DNA from: Gemmatimonadota bacterium
GTDB taxonomy: Bacteria > Gemmatimonadota > Gemmatimonadetes > Gemmatimonadales > Gemmatimonadaceae
Direction: 5' to 3'
Assembly (NCBI GenBank): GCA_021413975.1
Contig: JAIOPJ010000021.1
Coordinates: forward strand, 124,001 to 188,000
DNA: 64,000 nucleotides
The notes under the pieces were generated by a model, which was not told the origin of the DNA, did no database searches, and worked only from the letters and a program-made list of their open reading frames with translations. A program made the position numbers and the translations under genes. Of this stretch, positions 17,257-26,472 are shown piece by piece. Positions within the stretch are counted from its first letter, which is position 1, and each line of letters starts with the position of its first letter.

Positions 17257-18293
17257 CCCGCCGGTTGCTGCGATCGCTCCTGCTCTCCCTCGTCGTCACG
17301 GCGCTGCCGCGCGTGGCGGACGCGCAGGCGCTCTTCCGCGACGAGGCACCGCTGGTGCTCACGATCACGACCAACCTGCGCGACCTCCTGCGGGAGCGCG
17401 ACTCCACCGAACTGCACTGGTTCGGCGCCGAGATGAGCTACACCGACGCCAAGGGGGTCGCGCGCCGGATCCCGACCGACCTGCGCGCGCGCGGGCACTT
17501 CCGCCGCCAGGTGCGCAACTGCGCCTTCCCGCCGATCTACATCCGCGCCGGCAAGGCGGCCCGTGACAGCTCGATCCTGCAGGGGAACCCGCGGCTCAAG
17601 ATCGTGACGCCCTGCCGGCCGGCCGCCGAGGACTACCAGCAGTACATCCTGCTCGAGTACCTCATGTACCGCACCTACTCGGTGATCCACGAGGTGCACC
17701 ACCGCACCCGCCTCGCGAACATCACGTACAAGGATTCGACCGACCGCGTGAAGCCGATCACGGTGACCGCCTTCTTCCTCGAGATCGAGGAGGAGGTCGC
17801 CGACGAGCACAAGCTCGAGCTGAGCACGATCCTCGGGGCGGTCTTCGCCGACGTCGACTCCGTGGCGCTCGACCGCATCTCGCTCTTCGAGTACTGGATC
17901 GGCAACACCGACTGGTCGCTCGCCGCGCTGCACAACATCGAGATGATGCGGAAGCCCGACGGCGATTACATCCCCGTGGCCTACGACTTCGACTGGTCGG
18001 GTGCGGTGAATGCGCGCTACTCGTTCCCCAACCCGACCCTCGGCATCAGGACGGTCCGCGAGCGGCTGCACCGCGGCCCCTGCAAGACCGCCGAGCAATG
18101 GGCGCCGACGATCGCGTACTACAAGTCGAAGCGCGCGGCGATCGATTCGGTCTGGGCACTGCCGGTCGCGGGCCTCGACCCCAAGCGCCGCGACGACACC
18201 AAGGCGTACCTCGACCAGCTCTGGCCGATCCTCGACAACCCGCGACTCTTCGGGCGCACGGTCGTCGACGTCTGCCAGCGTCAGGGCAACTGA
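17253..18293 (+). CDS. Exported CotH-like protein
   Basis: The 346-residue protein has a signal peptide (cleavage near ADA-Q25). It shows a motif series seen in uncharacterised secreted proteins that resemble CotH kinases: LRARGHFRRQVRNCAFPP, LKIVTPC, EYLMYRTYSVI, FEYWIGNTDWSLAALHN and VAYDFDWSGAVNARY. The NTDW...HN and DFDWSG blocks correspond to the kinase-like catalytic and metal sites of CotH, by my inference. Its start overlaps the DUF4956 stop by 4 nt, so the two likely act together at the envelope. I do not claim an activity. Confidence 0.65.
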   Translation: MTRRLLRSLLLSLVVTALPRVADAQALFRDEAPLVLTITTNLRDLLRERDSTELHWFGAEMSYTDAKGVARRIPTDLRARGHFRRQVRNCAFPPIYIRAGKAARDSSILQGNPRLKIVTPCRPAAEDYQQYILLEYLMYRTYSVIHEVHHRTRLANITYKDSTDRVKPITVTAFFLEIEEEVADEHKLELSTILGAVFADVDSVALDRISLFEYWIGNTDWSLAALHNIEMMRKPDGDYIPVAYDFDWSGAVNARYSFPNPTLGIRTVRERLHRGPCKTAEQWAPTIAYYKSKRAAIDSVWALPVAGLDPKRRDDTKAYLDQLWPILDNPRLFGRTVVDVCQRQGN

Positions 18294-18296
18294 CGC

Positions 18297-20417
18297 TCAG
18301 TCGCCCCTGAGGACCTCGAGGAAGGCGGCGCCGAACCTCTCGAGGCGCGTCGGACCCACGCCGTGCACGCGAGCGAGGTCGGTGCTCGTGCGCGGATGGG
18401 CGCGGGCCATCTCGCGGAGCGAGCGGTCGGGGAAGATCACGTAGGCGGGCACGCTGTCCTCCTTGGCGAGGCGGCTCCGCACGGCCTTGAGCGCGTCGAG
18501 CAGCTCGATCTCCTCGCGCGAGAGCGGCGCGTCGGTCGCGCCGGCCGTCGCGCCCGACCCCGCGCCAGACCCCGCGCCGGTCGCCTTCGACGTTCCGCGG
18601 CCGCCCTTCGCGCTCACCGCTGACCTCGTCGCCGCGCCGCGCCTGCCCTTCACGGCTGCGAGCCCTTCGCTCGCCATGATGCGCGCGCCGAGGCAGTTGT
18701 CGCACCCGTCGCACTTGGGGCGCGCGGCCGGGTCGCCGAAGTAGCGCAGCACGAACGCGCGGCGGCACTGGTCGGTGTAGGCGTACTTCTGCACCATCTC
18801 GAGCTTCTTCAGTTCGCCGCGGCGGCGGCGCTCGAGCCCGCTCCAGTCCACCGGCCAATCGGTGATCCCCTTGGTGCGGTCGGTGAGCGTGATCCCCTCG
18901 CCGAGCCGGCGCCAGACGACCATCTGCTTGTCCTGCAGCGCGTCGAGCAGCGAGGCCGCACCGCTCGCGCCGCCGAGTCCCGGCGGCAGCGCGTCGAGGT
19001 CGGCGACGATGCCGAGCTGGAACCGTTCGCCGGCGCGCTTCCAGAGCGAACGCAGCAGCGCGAGTTCGAGTCCGTGCTCGGTCTCGTTCAGCTCGGCCTT
19101 GATCCGCGCCGGCGTCGCGAGCAGCCGCACCTGCGCCTGCGACTTGGAGGGATCGGCCACCGCGAGCGCCCCGCCGCGCGCGAGGATCCGCAGCGCCGAG
19201 TCGGCCTCGCGATCGCTCACCTTGCCACGCGCCTCGGCGGCGATCGACGCCGCGTCGTCGGAGACGAGTCCGTTCCGGTCGGCGAGGCGCACGCAGGCGT
19301 CGTAGACCGCGGTCACCACGTCGGGCTCGGGGAGCGCGCCGTTGATGAAGAACTCGTGCATGAAGCGGTCGGGGAACGAGTGCAGCAGGATCGCCGTGGC
19401 CGGCAGCCGATCGCGGCCCGCACGACCGGCCTCCTGGTAGTAGGCCTCGAGCGTGCCCGGCATCGCGTGGTGCACGACGAGCCGCACGTTGGCCTTGTCG
19501 ATCCCCATCCCGAACGCGTTCGTCGCGACGATCACCCGCGCGCGCTCCTGCATGAACGCCTCCTGCACCTCGGCGCGGTGCGCGTCGTCGAGCCCGGCGT
19601 GGTAGGCCACGGCCGCCACGCGCGCATGCTGCAGCATGGTCGCGATCCGCTCGACCGTCTTGCGGGTGCTCGCGTACACGATCGCGACGCCGTCGTCGGT
19701 CCGCTCCCGGAGCAGGTCGATGAGCGTGGCGTCCTTCGCGGCGTCATTCTTCGTCGCGATGACGTGATAGCTCAGGTTGGTGCGGTCGAACCCGGTGAGG
19801 ACGAGGGCGGGATCGTTGAGCCCGAGCTGCCGCACGATGTCCTCGCGCACCTCCGGCGTGGCCGTGGCCGTGAGCGCGACCGTGGGCGGCGCGCCGAGGC
19901 GCTGGCGCACCTCCTTCACGCGCAGATAGCTCGGCCGGAAGTCGTGCCCCCACTCGCTGATGCAGTGCGCCTCGTCCACCGCCAGCAGCCGGACGCCCAC
20001 GGCCTTGAGCCGTTCGGCGGTGGTGCCGAGGTCGAAGCGTTCCGGCGCGACGTAGAGGAGCTTGATCTCGCCACGCTGCACGCGCGCCATGCGATCGCTC
20101 ACCTCCGAGGCCGGCAGCGTGCTGTTGATGAACGTCGCCGGCAGGCCGCGCGCGGTGAGCGCGTCGACCTGGTCCTTCATGAGCGAGATGAGGGGCGAGA
20201 TGACGACCGTGAGCCCGTCGAGCAGGAGGGCCGGCACCTGATAACAGAGCGACTTGCCGCCGCCGGTGGGGAGTACGACGAGCGTGTCGCGCCCTTCGAG
20301 CACGGCGCTCACGGCCTCGGTCTGTCCCGGCCGGAAGTCGGGATAGCCGAAGCGCTCCAGCAGGAGGGCGCGGGCCTCGGCGAGGCGCGGGGAGAGGGTC
20401 GGCGTGGAAACGGGCAC
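18297..20417 (-). CDS. recQ: ATP-dependent DNA helicase RecQ
   Basis: The 706-residue protein has all RecQ motifs: FRPGQ (motif 0), Walker A TGGGKS (51-56), DEAHCISEWGHDFRP (148-162), TATATP, VYASTRKTVE, and QEAGRAGRD. The zinc cysteines in CRRAFVLRYF and CDGCDNC follow. After a Gly/Ala/Ser-rich linker the C-terminal HRDC domain (about 625-706) ends the protein. It unwinds 3'-5' for recombination repair and fork restart. It ends 3 bp from the convergent CotH-like gene and stands alone otherwise. Confidence 0.96.
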   Translation of the reverse strand: MPVSTPTLSPRLAEARALLLERFGYPDFRPGQTEAVSAVLEGRDTLVVLPTGGGKSLCYQVPALLLDGLTVVISPLISLMKDQVDALTARGLPATFINSTLPASEVSDRMARVQRGEIKLLYVAPERFDLGTTAERLKAVGVRLLAVDEAHCISEWGHDFRPSYLRVKEVRQRLGAPPTVALTATATPEVREDIVRQLGLNDPALVLTGFDRTNLSYHVIATKNDAAKDATLIDLLRERTDDGVAIVYASTRKTVERIATMLQHARVAAVAYHAGLDDAHRAEVQEAFMQERARVIVATNAFGMGIDKANVRLVVHHAMPGTLEAYYQEAGRAGRDRLPATAILLHSFPDRFMHEFFINGALPEPDVVTAVYDACVRLADRNGLVSDDAASIAAEARGKVSDREADSALRILARGGALAVADPSKSQAQVRLLATPARIKAELNETEHGLELALLRSLWKRAGERFQLGIVADLDALPPGLGGASGAASLLDALQDKQMVVWRRLGEGITLTDRTKGITDWPVDWSGLERRRRGELKKLEMVQKYAYTDQCRRAFVLRYFGDPAARPKCDGCDNCLGARIMASEGLAAVKGRRGAATRSAVSAKGGRGTSKATGAGSGAGSGATAGATDAPLSREEIELLDALKAVRSRLAKEDSVPAYVIFPDRSLREMARAHPRTSTDLARVHGVGPTRLERFGAAFLEVLRGD

Positions 20418-20454
20418 GGCGAAGGATAGCGGAGCGGACGGTGAGGACAGAATC

Positions 20455-20482
20455 GCGTTCGCGCAGGGCGGCGCGCGAACGC
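20455..20482 (-). terminator. Hairpin after the U32 gene
   Basis: GCGTTCGCGC (20455-20464) pairs perfectly with GCGCGAACGC (20473-20482) around an 8-base loop, 43 bp past the stop of the U32 gene and before recQ. On the minus strand GATTCTGTCC follows, a weak U-tract. A smaller GGCGCTG/CAGCGCT hairpin sits beside it. Confidence 0.55.
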
Positions 20483-20525
20483 GCGCTACTCGGCGCTGAA
20501 CAGCGCTACGCGACGCGACGACGCG

Positions 20526-23012
20526 TCATACCGCGCGCGCGAAATGCCCGCGCGTGAACGCGTCGCCGACCACCTCGCGCACCTGACGGCCCGGCCCGCG
20601 TCCACTCTCCACCGCCGCGAGCGACGCGACGTAGCCGCGCACGATCGCGCTCACGTCGTCCTCGAACACGTTGAAGACCAGCCGGTAGCGCCGGATGCCC
20701 GACTGCCAGAGGCGGGCGAGGAACTCCGTCCCCTCCACTGGTCGCGAGTGCAACAAGCGGTTGCGGCAGGCGTAGTCGGTGGCGACCGGGAAGTCGTACC
20801 CGGCCGGATCCTTGAGGACCGTGTTCACATGCGACTTGGTGCAGAGATCGCGGCAGTGCGTCGGCGTGCGGTCGAACGCGGCGCTGAGCACGCAGTGCTC
20901 GAGCGTCATTCCTTCGGGCCGGCCGTACACGAACGCGTCGAACCGGTCCCCCTGCCAGGGCGCCGTGAGATCGGCGATCTCGCCGACCGTGAGTTCGATC
21001 GAGGGCGTGATGCGCGAGGCGCCGAGCGCGAAGAGCTCGGCGGCGGTGTGCTGGTTGAAACAGTTCACCGCATAGTCGGCCACCACGTCGCGCCCGGCCG
21101 ATGCCAGCTCTGCCAGGAGACCCAGATGTCCCGTCAGCAGCGGCGTGCCGAGCGCGAGCCACTTGTCGAGCTTCTTGCGTTCCTCGGGGCGCACGATCGT
21201 CGGCAGGCGGAGCCTGAAGACGGCACCGCGCGCCCGCACCGTGTCGGCAAGCGCCTGCACCCGCGCGACCGACGGGAAAGGGTGGCGCAGGAACGGATCG
21301 AGGACGATCTCCCCCGCCCCGGCGTCGAGTGCCGCTTCGGCATCCTCGATGCGCCAGACCTCGGCGACGACGATGGGAGATCCGGCGGCTTGTGGCGCGG
21401 TCACGTCGAGCGTCGAGATGGCCGCCTCGATCAGCGCATCACGCTCGGCCGACTCCGCCTGCTTCGCCCAGTCGCGTTGCACGAGGAGTTCGTCGACCGC
21501 CGCCTGCCGCAGGTGATTGAGCTGTCGCACGGGGAGGAAGAGCCCGTCGGCAAGGCCCGACGTATCGACGTCGGCGAGGACGAAGGGCGTCTCGCCGAGC
21601 CGGCCGAGCTGCTCGCGCAGCTGCGCCAGGTCGATCGCGCGCGACGCCGCCGGAGCGAGCACCGTCTCGCTGCGCACCGTGACCTCGTGATCCTCGGCGG
21701 TGATGATCGCCTTGAGCGGAGCGCCCGCCGCTCCGAACACGCGGACCGAGAGCGGCACACGGCGCCGGCGTTCCTCGCGTCCCACGTCGGCGAAGCTCGC
21801 GCGCGCGCGTTCGAGCAGGGCCGCCTGCGCGCTCCGCACCACGCGCCAACCGATCGGCACGCGGTGCCGCGCCTTGATCGCCTGGCGCCAGATGCCGCCC
21901 CGCTCGCTGAGCGTGCGCACCGTCCCGGCGGTGAAGCCCGTGCTCTCGAGGTGGCCGCCCGCCGGCGGCTCGAAGCCGAGTCCGTCGCGCTCCTCGATCG
22001 GCGCGCGGACCTCGACCGTCACCTCGCCGTCGGCGAAGCCGGTGACCACGCCGAGTTCCACGCCGCGGTTGTCGGGCTGGGTGCGCGTGATGTACTCGCG
22101 GCCGGCCCGCCCGCCGTACATGCCGCCCGTGAAGCCGCGCGAGAAGATCTGCACGAGCGGCTGCACCTCCTCGAACGTGGGCGGCGCGAACACGCCCTGC
22201 TCCACCTGCTTGAGGAACTCGCGATACCCGCGCGTGACCGTCGCGACGAACTCGGGCTTCTTCTTGCGTCCCTCGACCTTGAGGCAGCCGATCCCGGCGG
22301 CGGCGAGTTCGGCCAGATGATCCCACGCGCCGAGGTCCTTGGCCGAGATCAGATACCCGCGGTCGAGCTCGGCGCCGGTCGCGGCATCGCGCAGCACGTA
22401 GTCCTTGCGGCAGGACTGCGCGCACGAGCCGCGGTTGGCGGAGCGTTCCGAGATCATCCCCGACATGTAGCACTGGCCCGAGTAGGCGATGCAGAGCGCC
22501 CCGTGCACGAAGCTCTCGAGCCCGAGGGCCGGCACCGCCGCACGGATCGCGCGGATGTCGTCGAGCGTGTTCTCGCGGGCGAGCACCACGCGGTCGATGC
22601 CGAGGCGCTCCATGACCTTCGCACCGGAGGCGTCGTGCACGGTCATCTGCGTGGAGCCGTGGATCTCGAAGCCCGGATAGGTGCGCTGGATGAGCCGCAC
22701 GAGGCCGACGTCCTGCACGATCGCGGCGTCGATGCCGCGGTCGATGCACTCGCCGAGGTACCCGAGCGCCTCGTGGAGCTCCGACGGCTTCACGAGGATG
22801 TTGAGCGTGAGGTAGATCCGTGCGCCGCGCTCGTGCGCGATCAGGCAGGCCTGCTCGAGCTCGTCGAGCGTGAGCTGGGCCGCGTCGTCGCGGGCGTTGA
22901 ACTTGGAGGCGCCGAGGTAGACCGCGTCGGCGCCGTTGGCCACGGCCGCACGCACCGCGTCGAGCGACCCGGCGGGCGAGAGGAGTTCAGGGATCGGAAA
23001 CGGCGGGGCCAT
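20526..23012 (-). CDS. U32-family protein (RlhA-like, 23S rRNA hydroxylation)
   Basis: The 828-residue protein opens with PELLSPAGS and GADAVYLG and carries the U32 signature ESFVHGALCIAYSGQC, with cysteines at 174, 181, 197 and 201 that in this family hold an iron-sulfur cluster. A long C-terminal part matches the layout of U32 plus DUF3656 proteins such as E. coli RlhA, which is needed for 5-hydroxycytidine at 23S C2501. Older annotations say collagenase or peptidase, which is probably wrong. It is co-transcribed behind the DinB gene with an 8-bp gap. Confidence 0.82.
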   Translation of the reverse strand: MAPPFPIPELLSPAGSLDAVRAAVANGADAVYLGASKFNARDDAAQLTLDELEQACLIAHERGARIYLTLNILVKPSELHEALGYLGECIDRGIDAAIVQDVGLVRLIQRTYPGFEIHGSTQMTVHDASGAKVMERLGIDRVVLARENTLDDIRAIRAAVPALGLESFVHGALCIAYSGQCYMSGMISERSANRGSCAQSCRKDYVLRDAATGAELDRGYLISAKDLGAWDHLAELAAAGIGCLKVEGRKKKPEFVATVTRGYREFLKQVEQGVFAPPTFEEVQPLVQIFSRGFTGGMYGGRAGREYITRTQPDNRGVELGVVTGFADGEVTVEVRAPIEERDGLGFEPPAGGHLESTGFTAGTVRTLSERGGIWRQAIKARHRVPIGWRVVRSAQAALLERARASFADVGREERRRRVPLSVRVFGAAGAPLKAIITAEDHEVTVRSETVLAPAASRAIDLAQLREQLGRLGETPFVLADVDTSGLADGLFLPVRQLNHLRQAAVDELLVQRDWAKQAESAERDALIEAAISTLDVTAPQAAGSPIVVAEVWRIEDAEAALDAGAGEIVLDPFLRHPFPSVARVQALADTVRARGAVFRLRLPTIVRPEERKKLDKWLALGTPLLTGHLGLLAELASAGRDVVADYAVNCFNQHTAAELFALGASRITPSIELTVGEIADLTAPWQGDRFDAFVYGRPEGMTLEHCVLSAAFDRTPTHCRDLCTKSHVNTVLKDPAGYDFPVATDYACRNRLLHSRPVEGTEFLARLWQSGIRRYRLVFNVFEDDVSAIVRGYVASLAAVESGRGPGRQVREVVGDAFTRGHFARAV

Positions 23013-23020
23013 CCTTCAAT

Positions 23021-23572
23021 CTAAACCGTCGAGGCGACGACCTCGTGCAGCTGGAGCAGGTGCCGCTCTTCGTGGCGGGCGATCATGAGCGACCACTGCC
23101 AGCCGTCGTACGGTCCGAAGACCGGATGCGGGTGCCGGAACAACGAGAGACGGGGTCCGGCGTTGCGCATGGCGGCGAGGAACTGGGCGCGGCCGTCGGT
23201 CCACCGGGCCCGTTCGGCCGCGAGGTCGATCTCCGTGGGCGCCGGCGGCCGAATCGCCTCGGGGGCCGCGATCTTGCGACTGCGGTCGAGGAAGTTGTCC
23301 TTGTCCAGGAGCTTGAGCACCGACTCGGTGCGCGGACCGGGCGGGACGGTCGAGTTCGCGGGGAGCGCGGCGTCGAGTCGTTCGAAGAGGCGCGCCAGGC
23401 CACGCTCGACCTTGGCCACATGCCAGATGATCTGGGCGGGGGTCCAGTGATCGGGCGGCGCCTTGTGCAGCCGGTCGGGCGGCACGGCGTCGAGCGCCGC
23501 CTCGAACTCGGCACGGACGCGAGTGAGTTCGGTCTCGAGGACCGCGATCCGTCGGTCGGTTCCTGGCAGCAT
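23021..23572 (-). CDS. DinB-family protein
   Basis: From the ATG at 23572 the product is 183 residues. DinB_2-type features are WTPAQIIWHVAKVERG near the N-terminus and a C-terminal ARHEERHLLQLHEV, giving the three-histidine metal site. Function is unknown for this subgroup. It is not closely similar to the cassette DinB at 2674-3261. The open frame continues to 23647, but the ATG at 23572 matches family length. It sits 8 bp upstream of the U32 gene in the same transcript. Confidence 0.8.
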   Translation of the reverse strand: MLPGTDRRIAVLETELTRVRAEFEAALDAVPPDRLHKAPPDHWTPAQIIWHVAKVERGLARLFERLDAALPANSTVPPGPRTESVLKLLDKDNFLDRSRKIAAPEAIRPPAPTEIDLAAERARWTDGRAQFLAAMRNAGPRLSLFRHPHPVFGPYDGWQWSLMIARHEERHLLQLHEVVASTV

Positions 23573-23745
23573 ATGGGGCTCAGCGTGGGGGTCGGTGGCT
23601 CGGCGCGCCGTTCCACCGTACAGATACGGTAGCCCGAGGCGCGGCACTCCGCCACGCCGCCGGCGCGGCTCCCGACCGTCGGAGCGCGTGCCTGTCGAAA
23701 CCGGGCGGGAGGTCGGCGCGTACAGTGGGCAACAGGAGCGTTCCC

Positions 23746-24033
23746 ATGTTCGAACTCATCGGTCTCGCGGTTGCCTTCGGCGTCTCATGGTTCGGCTACA
23801 GCACCGCGCGCCGGTTCGTGCGCGAGCGGCTGCGGTATGTGGATGCGGCGCTCTCACCGGGTGCCGCGATCATGGCGGGGCTGGTCGCCGCGATCGTCGC
23901 GTATCCGATCGTGTGGCTCCTCCCGATCGTCGGCCCGGGGACCGCGATCGTGTTCGGCCTCGGCACAGGGCTCGGCACGCGCGCCGGTGCGGTGGACGTG
24001 AAGCGCGGATACCGGATCAGCTCCGGGAGCTGA
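23746..24033 (+). CDS. Small membrane protein, unknown function
   Basis: The 95-residue protein has a hydrophobic N-terminal helix (FELIGLAVAFGVSWFGYS), an amphipathic RRFVRERLRY segment and a second, glycine-rich membrane stretch (about 40-75). A good ribosome site (AGGAG at 23734-23738) lies 7 bp before the ATG at 23746 and decides that start over the one at 23725. I do not recognise the family. It converges on the small gene at 24040. Confidence 0.6.
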   Translation: MFELIGLAVAFGVSWFGYSTARRFVRERLRYVDAALSPGAAIMAGLVAAIVAYPIVWLLPIVGPGTAIVFGLGTGLGTRAGAVDVKRGYRISSGS

Positions 24034-24039
24034 GTGCCG

Positions 24040-24246
24040 TCACGGCCCCGGCTTGGGGGCCGTGCCGCCCGTGTTCGGACCCCGGCGCGGACCCGCGCGC
24101 GGACCGATGAACCGCAGCAGGAACGCCACGGCCACGAGCGCGATGCCGATCCACCGCACCGGCTCCATCTCGAGCCGGACCCCGGTGAGGAAGACCGCCA
24201 TGCCGACCGCGGTGATCACCAGCTTTGCCGTGAGACGCTCGTTCAT
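24040..24246 (-). CDS. Small two-helix membrane protein, unknown function
   Basis: The 68-residue protein has two hydrophobic helices (about 8-23 and 31-46) and a Gly/Pro/Arg-rich tail. Its start overlaps the stop of the oxidoreductase gene by 4 nt (ATGA), good evidence that it is a real, co-translated gene. The family is not recognised. Confidence 0.6.
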   Translation of the reverse strand: MNERLTAKLVITAVGMAVFLTGVRLEMEPVRWIGIALVAVAFLLRFIGPRAGPRRGPNTGGTAPKPGP

Positions 24247-25298
24247 GGCAGGTCCTCGCGCACGGTGCCCGGGATCTCCAGCACGAAGTCGGCACCGAAG
24301 GCCTTCGACGGTGTCGTGAAGCCCGTCGGCACGCCGCCCGCGAGCAGTCGCTCCGCCGCGCGCACCGCCGCCACCGCCGTCAGCTTGTAGCCGTTCGGCG
24401 CGGTGAGCCGGGCCTGCACGACCTTGCCGCTCGCGTCCCTGACCTCGCCCCAGACCTGACTCTTCGCGCGCGCGAGCGCCTCGGGCCCGGGGCCGGCCGG
24501 CCGGCTCTTGAGCCGCGCGAGCATGAAGCGCTTCACCGCGGCCATGCGAAGGACGGGCTCGAGGAAGCGCGACAGGCGCAGGCCGCGGAGTCCGGAGAGC
24601 GAGGTCGCCATGTAGGTCGTGATGTCGGGGATCCCGGTGCTGTGGAACGCCGTCGAGACGTCACCCCACGGGATCGTCACGCAGAGCCGCGGCTTGTCGG
24701 CGAACGCGATGGTGCGGGTGCGCCAGCCCGACGGGACGCGCTCGATGCGCCCGTTCCGGCGGATCGCACCGCCGAGTCCCATGCCCTCGATGACGGTCGC
24801 CGCCGTCCCGTGCGACGGGGCCGACCCGCCGCTGAACGCGAGCGTGAGCGAGTTCGCGCCCGGCAACCGGCTCTTGAGATGCGCCGCGAGGCAGTCCGTG
24901 GGGACGACGTCGAACCCCACGCCCGGCAACAGGGTGATGCCGGCCACGCGGGCGCGTTCGTTCGCGCCCGCGAGTCGTTCGAAGACGGCGATCTCGCCGG
25001 TGATGTCCATGTAGTGCACGCCCATGTCGAGACAGGCGTCGAGCATGGCGCTCACGGTGCGGAAGAAGGGGCCGGCGCAGTGCAGCACGGCGCCGATGCC
25101 CGTGAGCGCCCCGCGAAGCGCTTCCGGATCGTCGAGCGAGACCGGCCGCGCCTCGAGTCCGTGCTGCGCCGCGAGCGCACGCACCGCCTCGGCGTTGCGG
25201 CCCGAGATGATCGGCTTGAGTCCTCGTGCGAGCGCCTCGTCGAGGATGAGGCGGCCGGTGTAGCCGGTGACGCCGTAGATCAGCAGGGGCTTGGCCAT
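24243..25298 (-). CDS. Saccharopine dehydrogenase-like / trans-acting enoyl reductase family oxidoreductase
   Basis: The 351-residue protein starts with a Rossmann NAD(P) motif, YGVTGYTGRLI (8-18), followed by ISGRNAEAVRAL, HCAGPF and YMDITGE, and later LLPGVGFDVVPTDC. This is the signature of the saccharopine dehydrogenase/trans-acting enoyl reductase family (for example mycobacterial lipid enoyl reductases). The C-terminal NGYKLTAVAAVRAAERLL also fits. Likely an NAD(P)H oxidoreductase on a lipid or acyl substrate; the exact reaction is unknown. Confidence 0.8.
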   Translation of the reverse strand: MAKPLLIYGVTGYTGRLILDEALARGLKPIISGRNAEAVRALAAQHGLEARPVSLDDPEALRGALTGIGAVLHCAGPFFRTVSAMLDACLDMGVHYMDITGEIAVFERLAGANERARVAGITLLPGVGFDVVPTDCLAAHLKSRLPGANSLTLAFSGGSAPSHGTAATVIEGMGLGGAIRRNGRIERVPSGWRTRTIAFADKPRLCVTIPWGDVSTAFHSTGIPDITTYMATSLSGLRGLRLSRFLEPVLRMAAVKRFMLARLKSRPAGPGPEALARAKSQVWGEVRDASGKVVQARLTAPNGYKLTAVAAVRAAERLLAGGVPTGFTTPSKAFGADFVLEIPGTVREDLP

Positions 25299-25386
25299 GG
25301 GCGGAAAGCTAGCGCGCCCCGCGCGAGGAGGGATACCGCGTGCGGCGGCCGGCGACGGCCCTCGGTGGCACCGTGAGAGCGTGCGT

Positions 25387-25437
25387 CATCATCAATGGAG
25401 ATGATGGTTGACATTATCAAGCATCGCATGGTAGACT
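25387..25437 (+). promoter_or_regulatory. Promoter and palindrome upstream of MarR-GNAT gene
   Basis: TTGACA (25408-25413), an 18-bp spacer and TAGACT (25432-25437) form a strong sigma-70-type promoter 25 bp before the start codon. The 7-bp inverted repeat CATCATC-N6-GATGATG (25387-25406) sits immediately upstream of the -35 box and could be a regulator site, perhaps for the MarR domain of the gene itself. Confidence 0.6.
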
Positions 25438-25461
25438 CGATCACCCAGCACCCGGAGCCCG

Positions 25462-26472
25462 ATGCCCGTGCGCCGCCCTCCCGTCCCTGCGCCCCCGACC
25501 CTCCGCGCCGCCACCACCCCCGGCGAGATCGCGCGCGTCCGTCGCTTCAATCGCTTCTACACGGCGCGACTGCGGCTCTTGGACCGCAGTCATCTCGAGA
25601 GCTCCCTCACACTCACCGAGGTGCGTCTGCTCTACGAGCTGTCGCATCGCGACCACCCGACGGCCCGCGACCTCGGCGTGGCCCTGGCGCTCGACGAGGG
25701 GCAGTTGAGTCGTTTGATCGCGGCGCTGAAGCGCCGGGGTCTCGTGCGCGCGACCACGGGTGACGACCGGCGCCAGCGCCGACTCGCGCTGACTGCGCGA
25801 GGCACCCGCGCCTTCGCCGTTCTCGATACGCGCGCGAGCACGCAGGTGCGCAGCGTGCTCGACCCGCTCGCGCCCAGCGATCGCGGCGCGCTCCTCGAGG
25901 CGATGGCGGGCATCGAGGTGCTGCTCTCACCGACGGTCGGCGCCGCGCGAGCACCCGAGATCGTCCTGAGATCGCCGCTCCCTGGCGACCTCGGATGGGT
26001 CATCGAGCGCCACGGCGCCGTGTACGCGGCCGAGTACGGTTGGGACGCCTCGTTCGAGCGCCTGGTCGCGGGGATCGTCAGCACCTTCGAAGGCGACGAC
26101 CCCGCCGCACGCGAGCGCTGCTGGATCGCCACCGTCGACGGGCGACGTGCGGGCTGCGTCTTCCTCATGCGGAAGAGCGCGAGCGTGGCGAAACTCCGGA
26201 TCCTCCTCGTCGAGCCTTGGGCGCGCGGACTCGGTCTCGGCGGCACCCTGGTGCGCGCCTGCATCGCTGGCGCGACCGAGCTCGGTTACCGGCGACTGAC
26301 GCTATGGACGAACAGCGTGCTCAGCGCGGCGCGGCGGATCTACGAACGCGAAGGCTTCGTGCTCATGGACGAAGCGCGGCACCGCAGCTTCGGCGCCGAC
26401 CTCGTCGGTCAGACCTGGGAACGCGACCTCACACCTGCGCGACCTGTCACGGACGCGCGACGGGGACGTTGA
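25462..26472 (+). CDS. MarR-GNAT fusion: winged-helix regulator with acetyltransferase
   Basis: The 336-residue protein has a MarR domain (about 25-155; TLTEVRLLYEL, DEGQLSRLIAALKRRGLV as recognition helix, and the RRQRRLALT wing). A GNAT domain follows (about 167-325; PWARGLGLGGTLV as acetyl-CoA loop, ARRIYEREGF). Such fusions are a known architecture, thought to couple transcription control to acetylation. Targets are unknown. GGAG lies 4 bp before the ATG. The 3' end overlaps the convergent carboxylase gene by 26 bp. Confidence 0.88.
   Translation: MPVRRPPVPAPPTLRAATTPGEIARVRRFNRFYTARLRLLDRSHLESSLTLTEVRLLYELSHRDHPTARDLGVALALDEGQLSRLIAALKRRGLVRATTGDDRRQRRLALTARGTRAFAVLDTRASTQVRSVLDPLAPSDRGALLEAMAGIEVLLSPTVGAARAPEIVLRSPLPGDLGWVIERHGAVYAAEYGWDASFERLVAGIVSTFEGDDPAARERCWIATVDGRRAGCVFLMRKSASVAKLRILLVEPWARGLGLGGTLVRACIAGATELGYRRLTLWTNSVLSAARRIYEREGFVLMDEARHRSFGADLVGQTWERDLTPARPVTDARRGR

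Noticed and set aside
20526-23012. Collagenase-type protease annotation for the U32 gene
   Set aside because: The conserved cysteines and RlhA-like length fit iron-sulfur RNA-modification accessory proteins better than a peptidase.
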